Assembly: GCA_021827245.1 (NCBI GenBank)
Contig: JAKAWN010000102.1
Location: 1 to 17,396 of the forward strand
From: Acidobacteriota bacterium
GTDB lineage: Bacteria; Acidobacteriota; Terriglobia; UBA7540
Reading direction: 5' to 3'
DNA: 17,396 bases
Part shown: one piece after another, positions 7,392 through 14,889 of the stretch
How positions within the stretch are numbered: position 1 is the first letter of the stretch
How the letters are laid out: each line of letters starts with the position of its first letter
Translations under genes and position numbers: made by a program
The notes under the pieces: model-generated
What the model was told of the DNA's origin: nothing
The model's input: the letters and a program-made list of their open reading frames with translations, nothing else
Database searches by the model: none

Positions 7392-8843
7392 CTATCTGGA
7401 AAGCTTTTCCCACCGCTTGCGGAAGGGCACGGGATCGGGCGCGGGAAAGTCTCGTCCTTCGGTCCAGTTTGAGAAAGGGAAAAATGGGAGCCTGGCAATC
7501 CATTTGTGCGCGTCGCTCCCTCCGGGTCTCTGAAGCCAGCGGACTCCAAGCCGTGCCGCAGCGCCGCCCAGCGAAAACGCCCATGGCCGCTTCGTCGCCC
7601 ATGCCCACAGGCGCATGCCTTTCCGTTCCGAAACAGCAGTTCCCTTCTGAGGTGCTGCAGGGAATTGTTCCTGGGCCTGGCCTCGCAGATGGAGCAGCAG
7701 GTCAGGAATATTGATCTTGACCGGGCAGACCTCGCGGCACGCACCGCACAAAGAAGAAGCAAAAGGAAGCTCCCTGGCCTGCCCCAAGCCGACAAACTGC
7801 GGTGTGATGAGGGCGCCGATTGGGCCGCTGTAGACCCATCCGTAGGCATGCCCGCCGATCTTTCGATAAACCGGACAGGTGTTGAGACAGGCGCCGCAGC
7901 GGATGCAGTAGAGGGCTTCTCGCATCTTTTCGTCAGCCAGCGTTCGGATGCGCCCGTTATCCATCAGAACCACGTGCATCTCTTCAGGCCCATCCTCGCC
8001 AGGACGGCGTGGCCCCGTAAGGATAGAAGTGTAAGAAGTCAGTTTCTGGCCGGTTGCCGAGCGGCCCAGCAAGCGGAGAAACACACCCAGGTCGGCAAAA
8101 CGGGGAATGATCTTTTCGATGCCCACCAATGCAATGTGGACTCGAGGCGCGGTGGTGCACAGGCGAATGTTGCCCTCGTTTTCAATCGTCACGATACTGC
8201 CTGTCTCCGCCACAGCAAAGTTTGCTCCGGTCACGCCCACCCCGGCCTTGGCAAACATTTCGCGCAAAACCTTGCGGGCAATAGCCGTCAACTGCTCCGG
8301 GTCTTCAGTTGACTCAGAATGCAGCTTCTCTACAAAAAGGTCGGAAACATCGTGCCGAGTCTTGTGCATGGCAGGCGCAACAATGTGGGCAGGCCTTTCG
8401 CCGGAAAGTTGCACGATCAATTCTCCCAGATCGGTTTCGATGGCATCGATGCCGCTGGCCTGAAGCGCATGGTTCAGTTCGATTTCCTCACCCACCATGC
8501 TCTTGCTCTTGACGACCTCTCCTGCACCCGCATTTCGGACAATCTCTTTGACGATGGCGCAGGCCTCTTCCCCGGTCCGCGCCCAGTGGACCTTACCCCC
8601 CTGGCGCTCGACGTTATCCGCGAACCGCGCAAGGTATTCGTCCAGGTGGTTCATCACCTCGCGCTTAAGTTCGCGAGCGCGTTGCCGCAGCGGCTCGAAT
8701 CCCGGAACCTGGCTGATCGCCTGCAGACGGTGCGAGTAGAGCCGAAGAGTCGATGAGCGGTAAGCCTCCTGCAGATGAGCGTCGGCCATCGCTTTATGAG
8801 CCAGCTCATGAATGGCGGAGCTGCTTACCCCTGTTTCGCTCAT
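7392..8843 (-). CDS. lutB: LutB/LldF-type iron-sulfur protein of L-lactate oxidation
   Basis: A 483-residue subunit of the LutABC-type L-lactate dehydrogenase that converts L-lactate to pyruvate in the cytoplasm. Residues 60-300 form the LUD domain (KSKSMVGEEIELNHAL, 112-127; TGANFAVAETGS, 205-216). Two ferredoxin-like clusters follow: C313-x2-C316-x2-C319-x3-C323-P and C366-x2-C369-x3-C373-P. The C-terminal tail (400-483) is basic and rich in Trp and Pro, as usual for LutB. Its ATG overlaps the lutA stop by 4 nt (ATGA), so the two are translationally coupled. A lutC gene normally follows in this operon; here a rhamnosidase gene follows instead after 48 bp. In a rhamnose operon the lactate would come from cleavage of the diketo sugar acid. 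Confidence 0.93.
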   Translation of the reverse strand: MSETGVSSSAIHELAHKAMADAHLQEAYRSSTLRLYSHRLQAISQVPGFEPLRQRARELKREVMNHLDEYLARFADNVERQGGKVHWARTGEEACAIVKEIVRNAGAGEVVKSKSMVGEEIELNHALQASGIDAIETDLGELIVQLSGERPAHIVAPAMHKTRHDVSDLFVEKLHSESTEDPEQLTAIARKVLREMFAKAGVGVTGANFAVAETGSIVTIENEGNIRLCTTAPRVHIALVGIEKIIPRFADLGVFLRLLGRSATGQKLTSYTSILTGPRRPGEDGPEEMHVVLMDNGRIRTLADEKMREALYCIRCGACLNTCPVYRKIGGHAYGWVYSGPIGALITPQFVGLGQARELPFASSLCGACREVCPVKINIPDLLLHLRGQAQEQFPAAPQKGTAVSERKGMRLWAWATKRPWAFSLGGAAARLGVRWLQRPGGSDAHKWIARLPFFPFSNWTEGRDFPAPDPVPFRKRWEKLSR

Positions 8844-9577
8844 TCGTGTTTCTCCAGCAACTCCGCCAGATGGAGGGTTTGAATTGGAAGCTTCTCCCGG
8901 TGGATATACCCTGCGAGGTGCATCAGGCAGCCAGCATCGTTGGCCACCACGTATTCCGCTCCCGCATCCACGGCCGCGCGAACCTTGTCCCGCGCCATGG
9001 CCACAGACACCTCAGGGAATTTCACTGAGAATGTTCCGCCAAAACCGCAGCAAACCTTGTTGTCCTGCATCTCAACCAGCTCAATGCCTTTCACGGCTTT
9101 GATCAATTTGCGCGGTTCCGTCTCAATCCCTAACTCACGCAAAAGATGGCAGGAGTCGTGATAAGCGACGCGGTGGGGAAAACTCGCGCCGACATCGTCC
9201 GCTTTCATCACTTTCACCAGGAACTCCGAGAATTCATAAAACCGTTCCCGCAACCGCTCGGCCTTCCGCAGCAGCTCCGGATCATCGGCAAACAGCTCTG
9301 GATAAAAGACGCGGATCATCGTCGAACAGGATCCCGAGGGCGCAACAACATAGTCCGCGTCATCAAAGAGGTCGAGATTTCGGGCGGCTACCTCGCGCGC
9401 TTCCTCGCGGTAACCCGTATTGAACGCTGGCTGGCCGCAGCAAGTCTGGGCGGGATTAAAGGTGACTTCGGCGCCGGCGCGCCGCAGAATTCTTACGACG
9501 GATTCGCCAACCTGCGGAAAAAACTGGTCGCCCAGGCAGGTAATGAACAGCGCGACCTTGGGAGAATTATTGGCCAT
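8840..9577 (-). CDS. lutA: LutA/LldE-type (Fe-S)-binding subunit of L-lactate oxidation
   Basis: A 245-residue protein with two CCG domains, the family of GlpC, HdrB and LutA, thought to bind Fe-S clusters and pass electrons from lactate oxidation. Domain one has C14, C46-C47-G (TCCGQPAFNTGY) and C84 (PSGSCSTM). Domain two has C143 (HDSCHLLRELG), C176-C177-G (VCCGFGGTFSVK) and C217 (DAGCLMH). All these Cys positions are conserved in the family, so the protein looks functional. It lies 21 bp after the SDR stop and overlaps lutB by 4 nt. No clear Shine-Dalgarno precedes its ATG, so translation may depend on readthrough from the SDR cistron. Confidence 0.93.
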   Translation of the reverse strand: MANNSPKVALFITCLGDQFFPQVGESVVRILRRAGAEVTFNPAQTCCGQPAFNTGYREEAREVAARNLDLFDDADYVVAPSGSCSTMIRVFYPELFADDPELLRKAERLRERFYEFSEFLVKVMKADDVGASFPHRVAYHDSCHLLRELGIETEPRKLIKAVKGIELVEMQDNKVCCGFGGTFSVKFPEVSVAMARDKVRAAVDAGAEYVVANDAGCLMHLAGYIHREKLPIQTLHLAELLEKHE

Positions 9578-9598
9578 CAGAATTTGTCATATTGAATG

Positions 9599-10357
9599 CT
9601 ACTGCGCCGAGTAGCCCCCATCAACCATCAAGTGGGCGCCCGTGATATAACTCGCCTCGTCGGAGGCCAGGAACAGAATCGCGTTGGCTACTTCCCGAGG
9701 CTGCCCCGCTCGGCCTACAAATGTTTTAGCACCTTCCGCGGCGTCGAATTCTTCCAGGGTCATGCCCACTTTCTCCATGTGCCGGTATGAGGCCGCCGTG
9801 ATGATCGATCCGGGACACACAGCGTTCACCCGGATTTTGTGGGGGCCCAGATCCATCGCCATGTTTCTGGCAAGCTGCACCATCGCTGCCTTGGTGGCGC
9901 TGTATGCAAAAAAGTCGGGCTGGGCCAGAAAGCTGGAAATCGAGCCCAGAATGACGATCGACCCGCCCCTCTTCTTCATGTGCTCAACAGCGTATTTTGT
10001 GACCAATGCGGTTCCGATCACATTCACGCCAAGGGAGTGCCGCCAATCCTCGGCCGAAGCTTCAAAACCTTTCAGAACAAACGTTGCGGCGTTATTCACC
10101 AGAATATCGATTCCGCCGTAAGTCTTCACGGCCTCGTCTGAAATTCTTTTTGCGTCGGCTTCCTGCGAAATGTCAGCCTGGATAAAATGGGCGACGTCTC
10201 CCTTTTCGCGAATCGCCTTGACGGTTTCATTGCCACCCTTAGGATCGATATCGGCAACTACAACCTTCGCGCCTTCTTCGGCCAGGCGCTCTGCCGTGGC
10301 ACGCCCAATTCCGGCTCCTGCGCCGGTTACAATGGCAACCTTGTTTTCCACTCTCAT
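9599..10357 (-). CDS. SDR-family NAD(P)-dependent dehydrogenase (candidate sugar-acid or aldose dehydrogenase)
   Basis: A 252-residue classical short-chain dehydrogenase. TGAGAGIG (11-18) binds the dinucleotide, and D36 at the end of the second strand favours NAD. NNAA (88-91), N112 and the catalytic S139, Y152 and K156 (YSATK) are all present, as is the C-terminal GGYS. It is the first gene of the sdr-lutA-lutB-GH78 block. In non-phosphorylated L-rhamnose or L-fucose pathways SDRs serve both as aldose 1-dehydrogenase and as 2-keto-3-deoxy-sugar-acid 4-dehydrogenase. With an FAH hydrolase in the same cluster the latter is my preferred reading, but SDR sequence alone does not decide this. The start at 10357 is chosen because GGGAGGG lies about 9 nt upstream and the Rossmann fold begins at once; the frame is open to an ATG at 10405 that would add 16 residues. 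Confidence 0.88.
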   Translation of the reverse strand: MRVENKVAIVTGAGAGIGRATAERLAEEGAKVVVADIDPKGGNETVKAIREKGDVAHFIQADISQEADAKRISDEAVKTYGGIDILVNNAATFVLKGFEASAEDWRHSLGVNVIGTALVTKYAVEHMKKRGGSIVILGSISSFLAQPDFFAYSATKAAMVQLARNMAMDLGPHKIRVNAVCPGSIITAASYRHMEKVGMTLEEFDAAEGAKTFVGRAGQPREVANAILFLASDEASYITGAHLMVDGGYSAQ

Positions 10358-10451
10358 GTTCGTTCCGCCCTCCCGCGCCGCATCTCCATCCGAAAATGGG
10401 AACACTCATTCGGCTGGCGTGCCTCGGTGCCGGCCTGGCCAGCCGCTTCTG

Positions 10452-10496
10452 ACCGTAAAATACCAGAAAGGATAAACGCTACGGGAATTTTACGGT
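10452..10496. promoter_or_regulatory. Perfect 10-bp inverted repeat, candidate operator of the catabolic operon
   Basis: ACCGTAAAAT (10452-10461) and its exact reverse complement ATTTTACGGT (10487-10496) are separated by 25 bp, so the arm centres are 35 bp apart. The repeat lies 95-139 bp upstream of the SDR start, in a 314 bp gap between two minus-strand genes. A TTGACT lies just outside it (10504-10499, minus) but lacks a convincing -10 box. The arms could bind one regulator cooperatively or form a long-loop hairpin. No T-run follows, so a terminator is less likely. Confidence 0.45.
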
Positions 10497-10671
10497 GAAG
10501 TCAAGCGGCCCGAGCAAGGCTTTTCGCAAGGCTGGGCCCGAATATTCGCCTGATCGCCACCACCATCCACACTGGTTAAAATGGCAAGCGCCGGTCTCCC
10601 CACGATGCTTTGTCGAGAGACCGGCGCCATCTGAAAGGCGCTTTCCCTCGTTCAATCCGTTTACGTCAATC

Positions 10672-11250
10672 TCACTGGCTGGGTGGCTGGGCTGGCGCCG
10701 ACGCGGCTGGCGGCTGTGGTGGGGTTCCGGGCCTCATCATCATCCGGCCCCGGCGGTGCTCCCTCCAGCTTCGTCTCCAGCCTCCATGCGCGAAGCGTTC
10801 CCGGATGAACTGGCGGACTTTCTGCTGCTGCTCGGGCGAAAGCACCGTCTTGGCTTCCAGCAGGGCCTGGACATTGTTTTTCATCATCTGTCCCCGCAGT
10901 TCCGAAATCTGCTGAACCTTCTTCAGCACAGCGGCCTGGTCTGGCTTTGCGGAGTGCAATAACTGGCTCAGGTCGACCCCCTCAATCCGCATTTGGGCGC
11001 GAGTCTGGATATTCGCTTTCTCAGCATTGGTGACGATCTGCCGCAAGCGGCTCACCTGACTGTCCGTGAGATTGACTTCAGAGCGGAACTGGTCGTTGTT
11101 AAGCAAGGCCAGAATCCGCTGGCCCATCGACCACCGCTCAGGTCCTCGAAAGCCGTGCCTCCATCCGGTCCCCCAGGGCCGTTGCGCTGCAAACGCAAAT
11201 CCAGCAGCGACAAAAACAACGACGGCTGCCAATGCTATCCCTTTCTTCAT
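10672..11250 (-). CDS. Periplasmic LTXXQ (Spy/CpxP-like) protein
   Basis: A small exported protein of 192 residues. Residues 1-22 are a signal peptide (MKKGIALAAVVVFVAAGFAFA, cut before AQRP). The mature part is helical and charged, with two LTXXQ-type motifs, LTDSQ (61-65) and LSPEQ (137-141), as in Spy, CpxP and zinc-resistance-associated proteins. These work as periplasmic chaperones or envelope-stress and metal sensors. The tail (155-192) is rich in Arg, then Pro/Ala, and looks disordered. The start was set at 11250 rather than the upstream in-frame ATG at 11274, because GGGGAGG (11257-11263) sits 6 nt before it and it begins a clean signal peptide. It is divergent from the MFS gene. Exact role unknown. 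Confidence 0.75.
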   Translation of the reverse strand: MKKGIALAAVVVFVAAGFAFAAQRPWGTGWRHGFRGPERWSMGQRILALLNNDQFRSEVNLTDSQVSRLRQIVTNAEKANIQTRAQMRIEGVDLSQLLHSAKPDQAAVLKKVQQISELRGQMMKNNVQALLEAKTVLSPEQQQKVRQFIRERFAHGGWRRSWREHRRGRMMMRPGTPPQPPAASAPAQPPSQ

Positions 11251-11368
11251 ATTGAACCTCCCCATGGGTCTCACTTATATGGGACGATGGGGCGGCATAT
11301 CGAGTTACGGCCTCTCCCGGAACGCATATGCCATCGGGTATAGTAGACACAGTGCCTGACGGTTCAAT
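11251..11368. promoter_or_regulatory. Divergent promoter region between LTXXQ gene and MFS gene
   Basis: This 118 bp gap holds a -10-like TATAAG on the minus strand (11279-11274) 23 bp before the LTXXQ start, and a -10-like TATAGT on the plus strand (11339-11344) 24 bp before the MFS start. Neither has a good -35 box at the usual spacing, so both are weak predictions. Confidence 0.25.
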
Positions 11369-12685
11369 GTGCACTCTCTCTGGCGCGCGATGAATTCCAA
11401 TCGTCCACAGTTGGACAACAAGACTGATGTCACTGCCCAGCCCGTCCAGCGGCTTATGATGTTCCGCTCCTTATACCACCGGGATTTCTCGGTCTTTTGG
11501 GCTGGCAACTTTCTTTCAAACATCGGAACCTGGATGCAATACGTCGCGCTCGGATGGGTCATCCTCATTATATCCAACTCGCCGTTCCTCCTGGGGTTAA
11601 ACGGATTTCTAGCCCAGATTCCGGCGCTGGTCTTCGCCTTGCCGGGCGGGACCATCGCCGACCGTCTGAACCGGCGAAAGCTGATGCTGGTGACCCAGAC
11701 CTCGATGATGTTGCTGGCGCTGTTTCTGGCCATCCTCACTTCATTCCACGCGATCACGATCACTGAAATCCTAGTCATCAGCTTCCTGACCGGAATCGCC
11801 TCCGCTCTCAACTATCCGGCTTATCAGGCGCTGATTCCGGATCTGCTTCCCCACGAAGACCTCATGAACGGCATCGCCCTCAACTCCGCGCAATTCAATA
11901 TGTCGCGAGCCATCGGCCCCACCATTGCGGGATTGGCGATGGGAACGCTTGGCGCCGCAGCTTGCTTCTATCTGAATTCGGCCAGCTTTCTTGCGCTGAT
12001 CCTTGCTCTGCTGGTGATCACGATTCCGCCGGTTCACCGGAGCGCCGGTACCCGATTCTGGGGCTCGATGGTGGAAGGAATACGCTACGTGAAGCAGCAT
12101 CGTATGATTATTCTGCTTCTCACCGTGCCGGCCTGCCTCAGCCTTCTTGGCCTGCCCTTCATTGTGCTGATGCCGGCCGTAGCACGGAATCTGATCGGAG
12201 TGGGAGCTTCCGGCCTTGGATTTCTGATGGGCGGCGCCGGATTGGGAGCGGTGGCGGCAGCGCTGTTCATTGCCGCCAGAGGAACTCCCGAGCGGCGCGA
12301 GCGCCTGATCCTCACCAGTGCAACCTTCTTTTCCGTGGCCCTGATCTTTCTGGCGGGGGCTCACGCCTTCTGGGTTGCGTTCCTGCTGCTCGCCGTCATG
12401 GGTGGAACAATCGTTGGCGCGCTGACGCTGGCCAACACTACGCTTCAAACAACCACCCCGCCGGAGCTGCGGGGCAGAATCATGGCGTTGTACTATATGG
12501 CAATGTCGGGGTTGATGCCGTTTGGCAGTCTGCAGGCGGGGGCGCTTGCACAGGCGATCAGCACACGTTTCGCCCTCGGTTTGGGAGGGGTTAGCTGCCT
12601 GGTTTACTTCCTCATCTTGCAGATCTTGCTCAACCCGGTGCGACGCACAGGGCAATCTTCCGAGGCGCCTGGAGACCGGGCCTGA
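11369..12685 (+). CDS. MFS transporter, EntS/MFS_3-like exporter
   Basis: An inner-membrane protein of 438 residues with about twelve hydrophobic segments starting near residue 40. GGTIADRLNRRK (93-104) is the conserved loop 2-3 motif A of the major facilitator superfamily. NSAQFNMSRAIGPTIAG (172-188) in segment 5 resembles the EntS/MFS_3 drug and siderophore exporters. A second-half loop, ARGTPERRER, is basic and cytoplasmic by the positive-inside rule. The substrate cannot be told. The first ATG is kept, but no Shine-Dalgarno is visible before it; ATG at 11390 (residue 8) is an equal alternative. It has no co-directional neighbour and faces a convergent gene 29 bp downstream. Confidence 0.85.
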   Translation: MHSLWRAMNSNRPQLDNKTDVTAQPVQRLMMFRSLYHRDFSVFWAGNFLSNIGTWMQYVALGWVILIISNSPFLLGLNGFLAQIPALVFALPGGTIADRLNRRKLMLVTQTSMMLLALFLAILTSFHAITITEILVISFLTGIASALNYPAYQALIPDLLPHEDLMNGIALNSAQFNMSRAIGPTIAGLAMGTLGAAACFYLNSASFLALILALLVITIPPVHRSAGTRFWGSMVEGIRYVKQHRMIILLLTVPACLSLLGLPFIVLMPAVARNLIGVGASGLGFLMGGAGLGAVAAALFIAARGTPERRERLILTSATFFSVALIFLAGAHAFWVAFLLLAVMGGTIVGALTLANTTLQTTTPPELRGRIMALYYMAMSGLMPFGSLQAGALAQAISTRFALGLGGVSCLVYFLILQILLNPVRRTGQSSEAPGDRA

Positions 12686-12703
12686 AACGGCCCTCCGTCC
12701 CGG
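12676..12703. terminator. Weak hairpin between convergent genes
   Basis: GGGCC (12678-12682), loop TGAAAC, GGCCC (12689-12693), with an alternative pairing CCGGG (12676-12680) to CCCGG (12699-12703). It spans the MFS stop codon and the short convergent gap. No T-tract follows on either strand, so intrinsic termination is doubtful. Confidence 0.25.
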
Positions 12704-12714
12704 CCGAAGGCTGG

Positions 12715-13854
12715 TTACTTGGCCGCCTGCAAGTCTCTGTTAATCAACTGGTAAATTCGAGTCGGGGAGAACCCCACAACGGGAGTGCCGTTAATGAACA
12801 GCGTGGGTGTGCTGATGACCCCCAATTCCTGACCCTCGTTCATGTCGGCCTCAATGCGTGGAAGAGTCGCCTTGGAATCGATGCACTCTGCCAGCTTCAG
12901 CCTGTTATACCCGGCGCGCTGGCCCATATCCAGAAGCAGGGACCGGGCATTCGCGGAATCGGCGGTAATCATGTCCTGGCTGGCAAAAATGATACTGCGA
13001 AAGCGGAAGTAGTCCGCAGGATTAAGCACATAACCGCACTCATTCGCGATCGCCCCCGTCAATGCCCAATTGTGAATGGTGACGAGCGGAAACTCCTTGA
13101 AGATGATTCTGATCTTATTGCCGTACTTGGGAATTAGCTGGGTCGCGAAAAACTTCTGCGTTTCTGCGCACATGGGGCACTCGAGATCCGCATACTCCAC
13201 GATCGTCACCGGCGCATCCGCAGGTCCGACGGAAGCCTGATTATTCAGATTGATCGTGTGCTCCACTTCGGTTCTTGGATCGACGCGCAGATTATAAATA
13301 CTCCCAATCACCGCATAACGTCCGTCTTTGGTCATATAGGCAGACTGGCCAGTCTTCCTTGTACCGTCCTGTCCGTAAATGGTAGTTGTATAAAAACCTT
13401 CGAACCTGGAGTCCCGAAACGGCCCCACGCTCAGCTTGACAGCATCCGGAACATGGAATTGGGCCCGCACAAAATCGACAATCTTCTGGTCCCTGGCGGA
13501 AGCGTTTGTGGCGCCGTCGTTCTGCGCGGCCGGCATGTCATTAAAGACAATCCCAATCACCAGGTAATGTCCGTCTTTGGTGACAAAGGCAGGCTGAGAT
13601 TTCTGCTGTTTTCCCAACTGAACCTTGATAGTGGTCTGATAAAAGTCCGTGTATTGGGAGTCCTGGATGGGGGCAACCGTCAGCTTGGTGTTGTCAGGAA
13701 TGCCAAACCTCTCCCTCACATAATGAGCGATTTCTTGAACCGTTACGGGAGTATTGGCTGCCGCCACATGCTGCGGTGTTTGTGAAACAACCAGCGCAAT
13801 TAACAACGCAGCAAGCAGTCCTCGCCCTATTAATTTCTTCCAATGCCTTTTCAT
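12715..13854 (-). CDS. DsbA-like thiol-disulfide protein with duplicated N-terminal module
   Basis: An exported protein of 379 residues. Residues 1-33 are a signal peptide (KKLIGRGLLAALLIALVVSQ, cut near VAA-AN). Two homologous modules of about 70 residues follow (about 36-106 and 118-189). Each has the order V-R-x-x-F-x-[IV]-P-[DN], KL[TS]V, D-S, a T-T-I strand, [VM]TKDG and VIG. The C-terminal domain (about 205-379) is a DsbA/DsbG-like thioredoxin fold with active site CPMC (226-229) and cis-Pro P350 in STPTLFINGTP. The extra C273 and C324 could form a second disulfide. It should oxidise or isomerise disulfides in the periplasm; the doubled N-terminal part may be a dimerisation or substrate-binding region. 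GGAG precedes the ATG. It sits about 1 kb from a Cys-containing exported giant protein, a possible client. Confidence 0.85.
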   Translation of the reverse strand: MKRHWKKLIGRGLLAALLIALVVSQTPQHVAAANTPVTVQEIAHYVRERFGIPDNTKLTVAPIQDSQYTDFYQTTIKVQLGKQQKSQPAFVTKDGHYLVIGIVFNDMPAAQNDGATNASARDQKIVDFVRAQFHVPDAVKLSVGPFRDSRFEGFYTTTIYGQDGTRKTGQSAYMTKDGRYAVIGSIYNLRVDPRTEVEHTINLNNQASVGPADAPVTIVEYADLECPMCAETQKFFATQLIPKYGNKIRIIFKEFPLVTIHNWALTGAIANECGYVLNPADYFRFRSIIFASQDMITADSANARSLLLDMGQRAGYNRLKLAECIDSKATLPRIEADMNEGQELGVISTPTLFINGTPVVGFSPTRIYQLINRDLQAAK

Positions 13855-13906
13855 TAAGCTCCAAAACTCCTTTCACGCATGAAGCCCCTTCAGTTAATAT
13901 GGCCTA

Positions 13907-13936
13907 ATTTTAACCGCGACCGCCCGGAAAAAGCAA
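13907..13936 (-). promoter_or_regulatory. Candidate promoter of the DsbA-like gene
   Basis: On the minus strand TTGCTT (13936-13931), an 18-nt spacer and TAAAAT (13912-13907), about 53 bp before the start codon. The spacing is acceptable and the -10 box matches five of six consensus positions. Confidence 0.35.
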
Positions 13937-14335
13937 TTCGTACAACGGCATCTGATTCTGAGTCAAAAAACCGAAATGGGCACATATCGACAAGCCAGGA
14001 GCAGCAGACACACCGTCGGGCGTAGCCATTTCCAGCGGCTGAAAAGCAACGGAGGGAAATTCCTCCTGGGAATCAGTCGAGAGGGGAGCAGGTTTGAATA
14101 TGCCGTTCTCAGAAGTGGCAGACGCTGCCCATTCAGCCGGTCCTTGAGAGACTCCGATCGCGAAAAATCCGGCGGTCCATTGATTGTGTCCCTGTTCAAA
14201 TTATGGTAGGCTTTTGCTCGCGCTTGGGGGGCATTTCATTCAACAGCGCGCCATCATCAATAGACACGGGGTCGAGGCTCAGGGGTTTGCTCGCAACACC
14301 TCAGGAACTGGCCTGCTACCCGGGAGGGGCGAACA
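13937..14335. other. Intergenic stretch without recognisable gene
   Basis: About 400 bp between the DsbA-like gene and the small Cys-rich ORF. Short open frames exist on both strands (for example 13976-14209), but none has a ribosome binding site, family resemblance or signal peptide. No tRNA fold or repeat was noticed. A weak TTGATT-16-TATGGT (14180-14207, plus) could serve the ORF at 14336. Confidence 0.5.
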
Positions 14336-14503
14336 ATGAGCTCATCAGCAGTTGAAGGCCAGGGGAGTTGTGTCCGTTCATGTAGATTTGAAAAAGGCTG
14401 TGGTTGCGGAAGCTGCGGCCCTCAACCCCGGAGGACCGCGCTACCTTGCTGTACGGCCTGGATCTGGCGCTCTGCCTTCATCGGGTGGGGGTGGAGCTGG
14501 TAG
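14336..14503 (+). CDS. Candidate small Cys-rich protein, 55 residues
   Basis: An ATG frame with a strong ribosome binding site, GGAGGGG (14323-14329), 6 nt upstream. The product has seven Cys (12, 16, 22, 24, 27, 38, 39) in the pattern CxxxC-x5-CxCxxC-x10-CC, centred on KGCGCGSCGPQPRR, and ends in a Trp-rich tail (WIWRSAFIGWGWSW). There is no signal peptide, and I recognise no family. The Cys spacing could bind metal or form disulfides, or the peptide could be modified. The GC-rich context also makes Gly, Arg, Trp and Cys codons frequent by chance. The good ribosome binding site and isolated position justify listing it. Confidence 0.3.
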   Translation: MSSSAVEGQGSCVRSCRFEKGCGCGSCGPQPRRTALPCCTAWIWRSAFIGWGWSW

Positions 14504-14655
14504 CGCGAACCCCCGGTTCTGAGGTCCGCGCGTTTTTCTTTGTACCCGACGAGTTTCCCTAAACAAAAACCGCAGACCACAACGACGGCGGTCTTCGCTA
14601 CTCGTTTTTCCACGACCATTCTGGACGCTGGCTTCGACATCGGAGCAATCAAAAC

Positions 14656-14671
14656 ACATATTATTATATGT
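14656..14671. repeat. AT-rich palindrome
   Basis: ACATAT, loop TATT, ATATGT: a perfect 6-bp inverted repeat inside an AT-rich patch, about 65 bp upstream of the best promoter candidate for the giant gene. It could be a regulator site or an upstream AT-rich promoter element. Confidence 0.3.
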
Positions 14672-14734
14672 ATAATCATTTACAATCTAAAAATCCGCAG
14701 AATTACGGAACAACTCCGATGCGCCACCTTGCTC

Positions 14735-14763
14735 TTGACAGCGGCGCTGGCAAGTGATTCAAT
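14735..14763 (+). promoter_or_regulatory. Candidate promoter of the glycine-rich exported protein
   Basis: A consensus TTGACA (14735-14740), a 17-nt spacer and TTCAAT (14758-14763; four of six consensus positions). It would give a leader of about 120 nt before the ATG at 14890. Confidence 0.35.
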
Positions 14764-14889
14764 CTTTTCTCTTTGACTCGGCCGTTGGCTGACCGAGATA
14801 TTTGTTCTTCAAAACATCTACGGCAAGCGTCCCAGGGGCCGGGCGTTGTTGGATGTGCCGGCTACTCTTCAACTCGACCAGGAGGGGAA

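Larger units (their letters stand above)
14504..14889. other. Leader region of the giant glycine-rich gene, no gene seen
   Basis: About 390 bp with an AT-rich island (about 14650-14700) that contrasts with the GC-rich surroundings, and a promoter-like sequence nearer the gene. Open frames here (for example 14540-14776) lack ribosome binding sites and family likeness. Confidence 0.5.

Noticed and set aside
7506..8312. A 268-codon plus-strand frame inside lutB
   Set aside because: Shadow frame; the opposite strand carries the intact Cys clusters of LutB.
11771..12655. A 294-codon minus-strand frame inside the MFS gene
   Set aside because: The product is hydrophilic with no family pattern; the plus strand encodes clear MFS motifs and transmembrane segments over the same bases.
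13855..14889. tRNA, insertion sequence or attachment site in the gene-poor kilobase
   Set aside because: No cloverleaf, transposase fragment, terminal inverted repeats or target duplications could be seen by eye.
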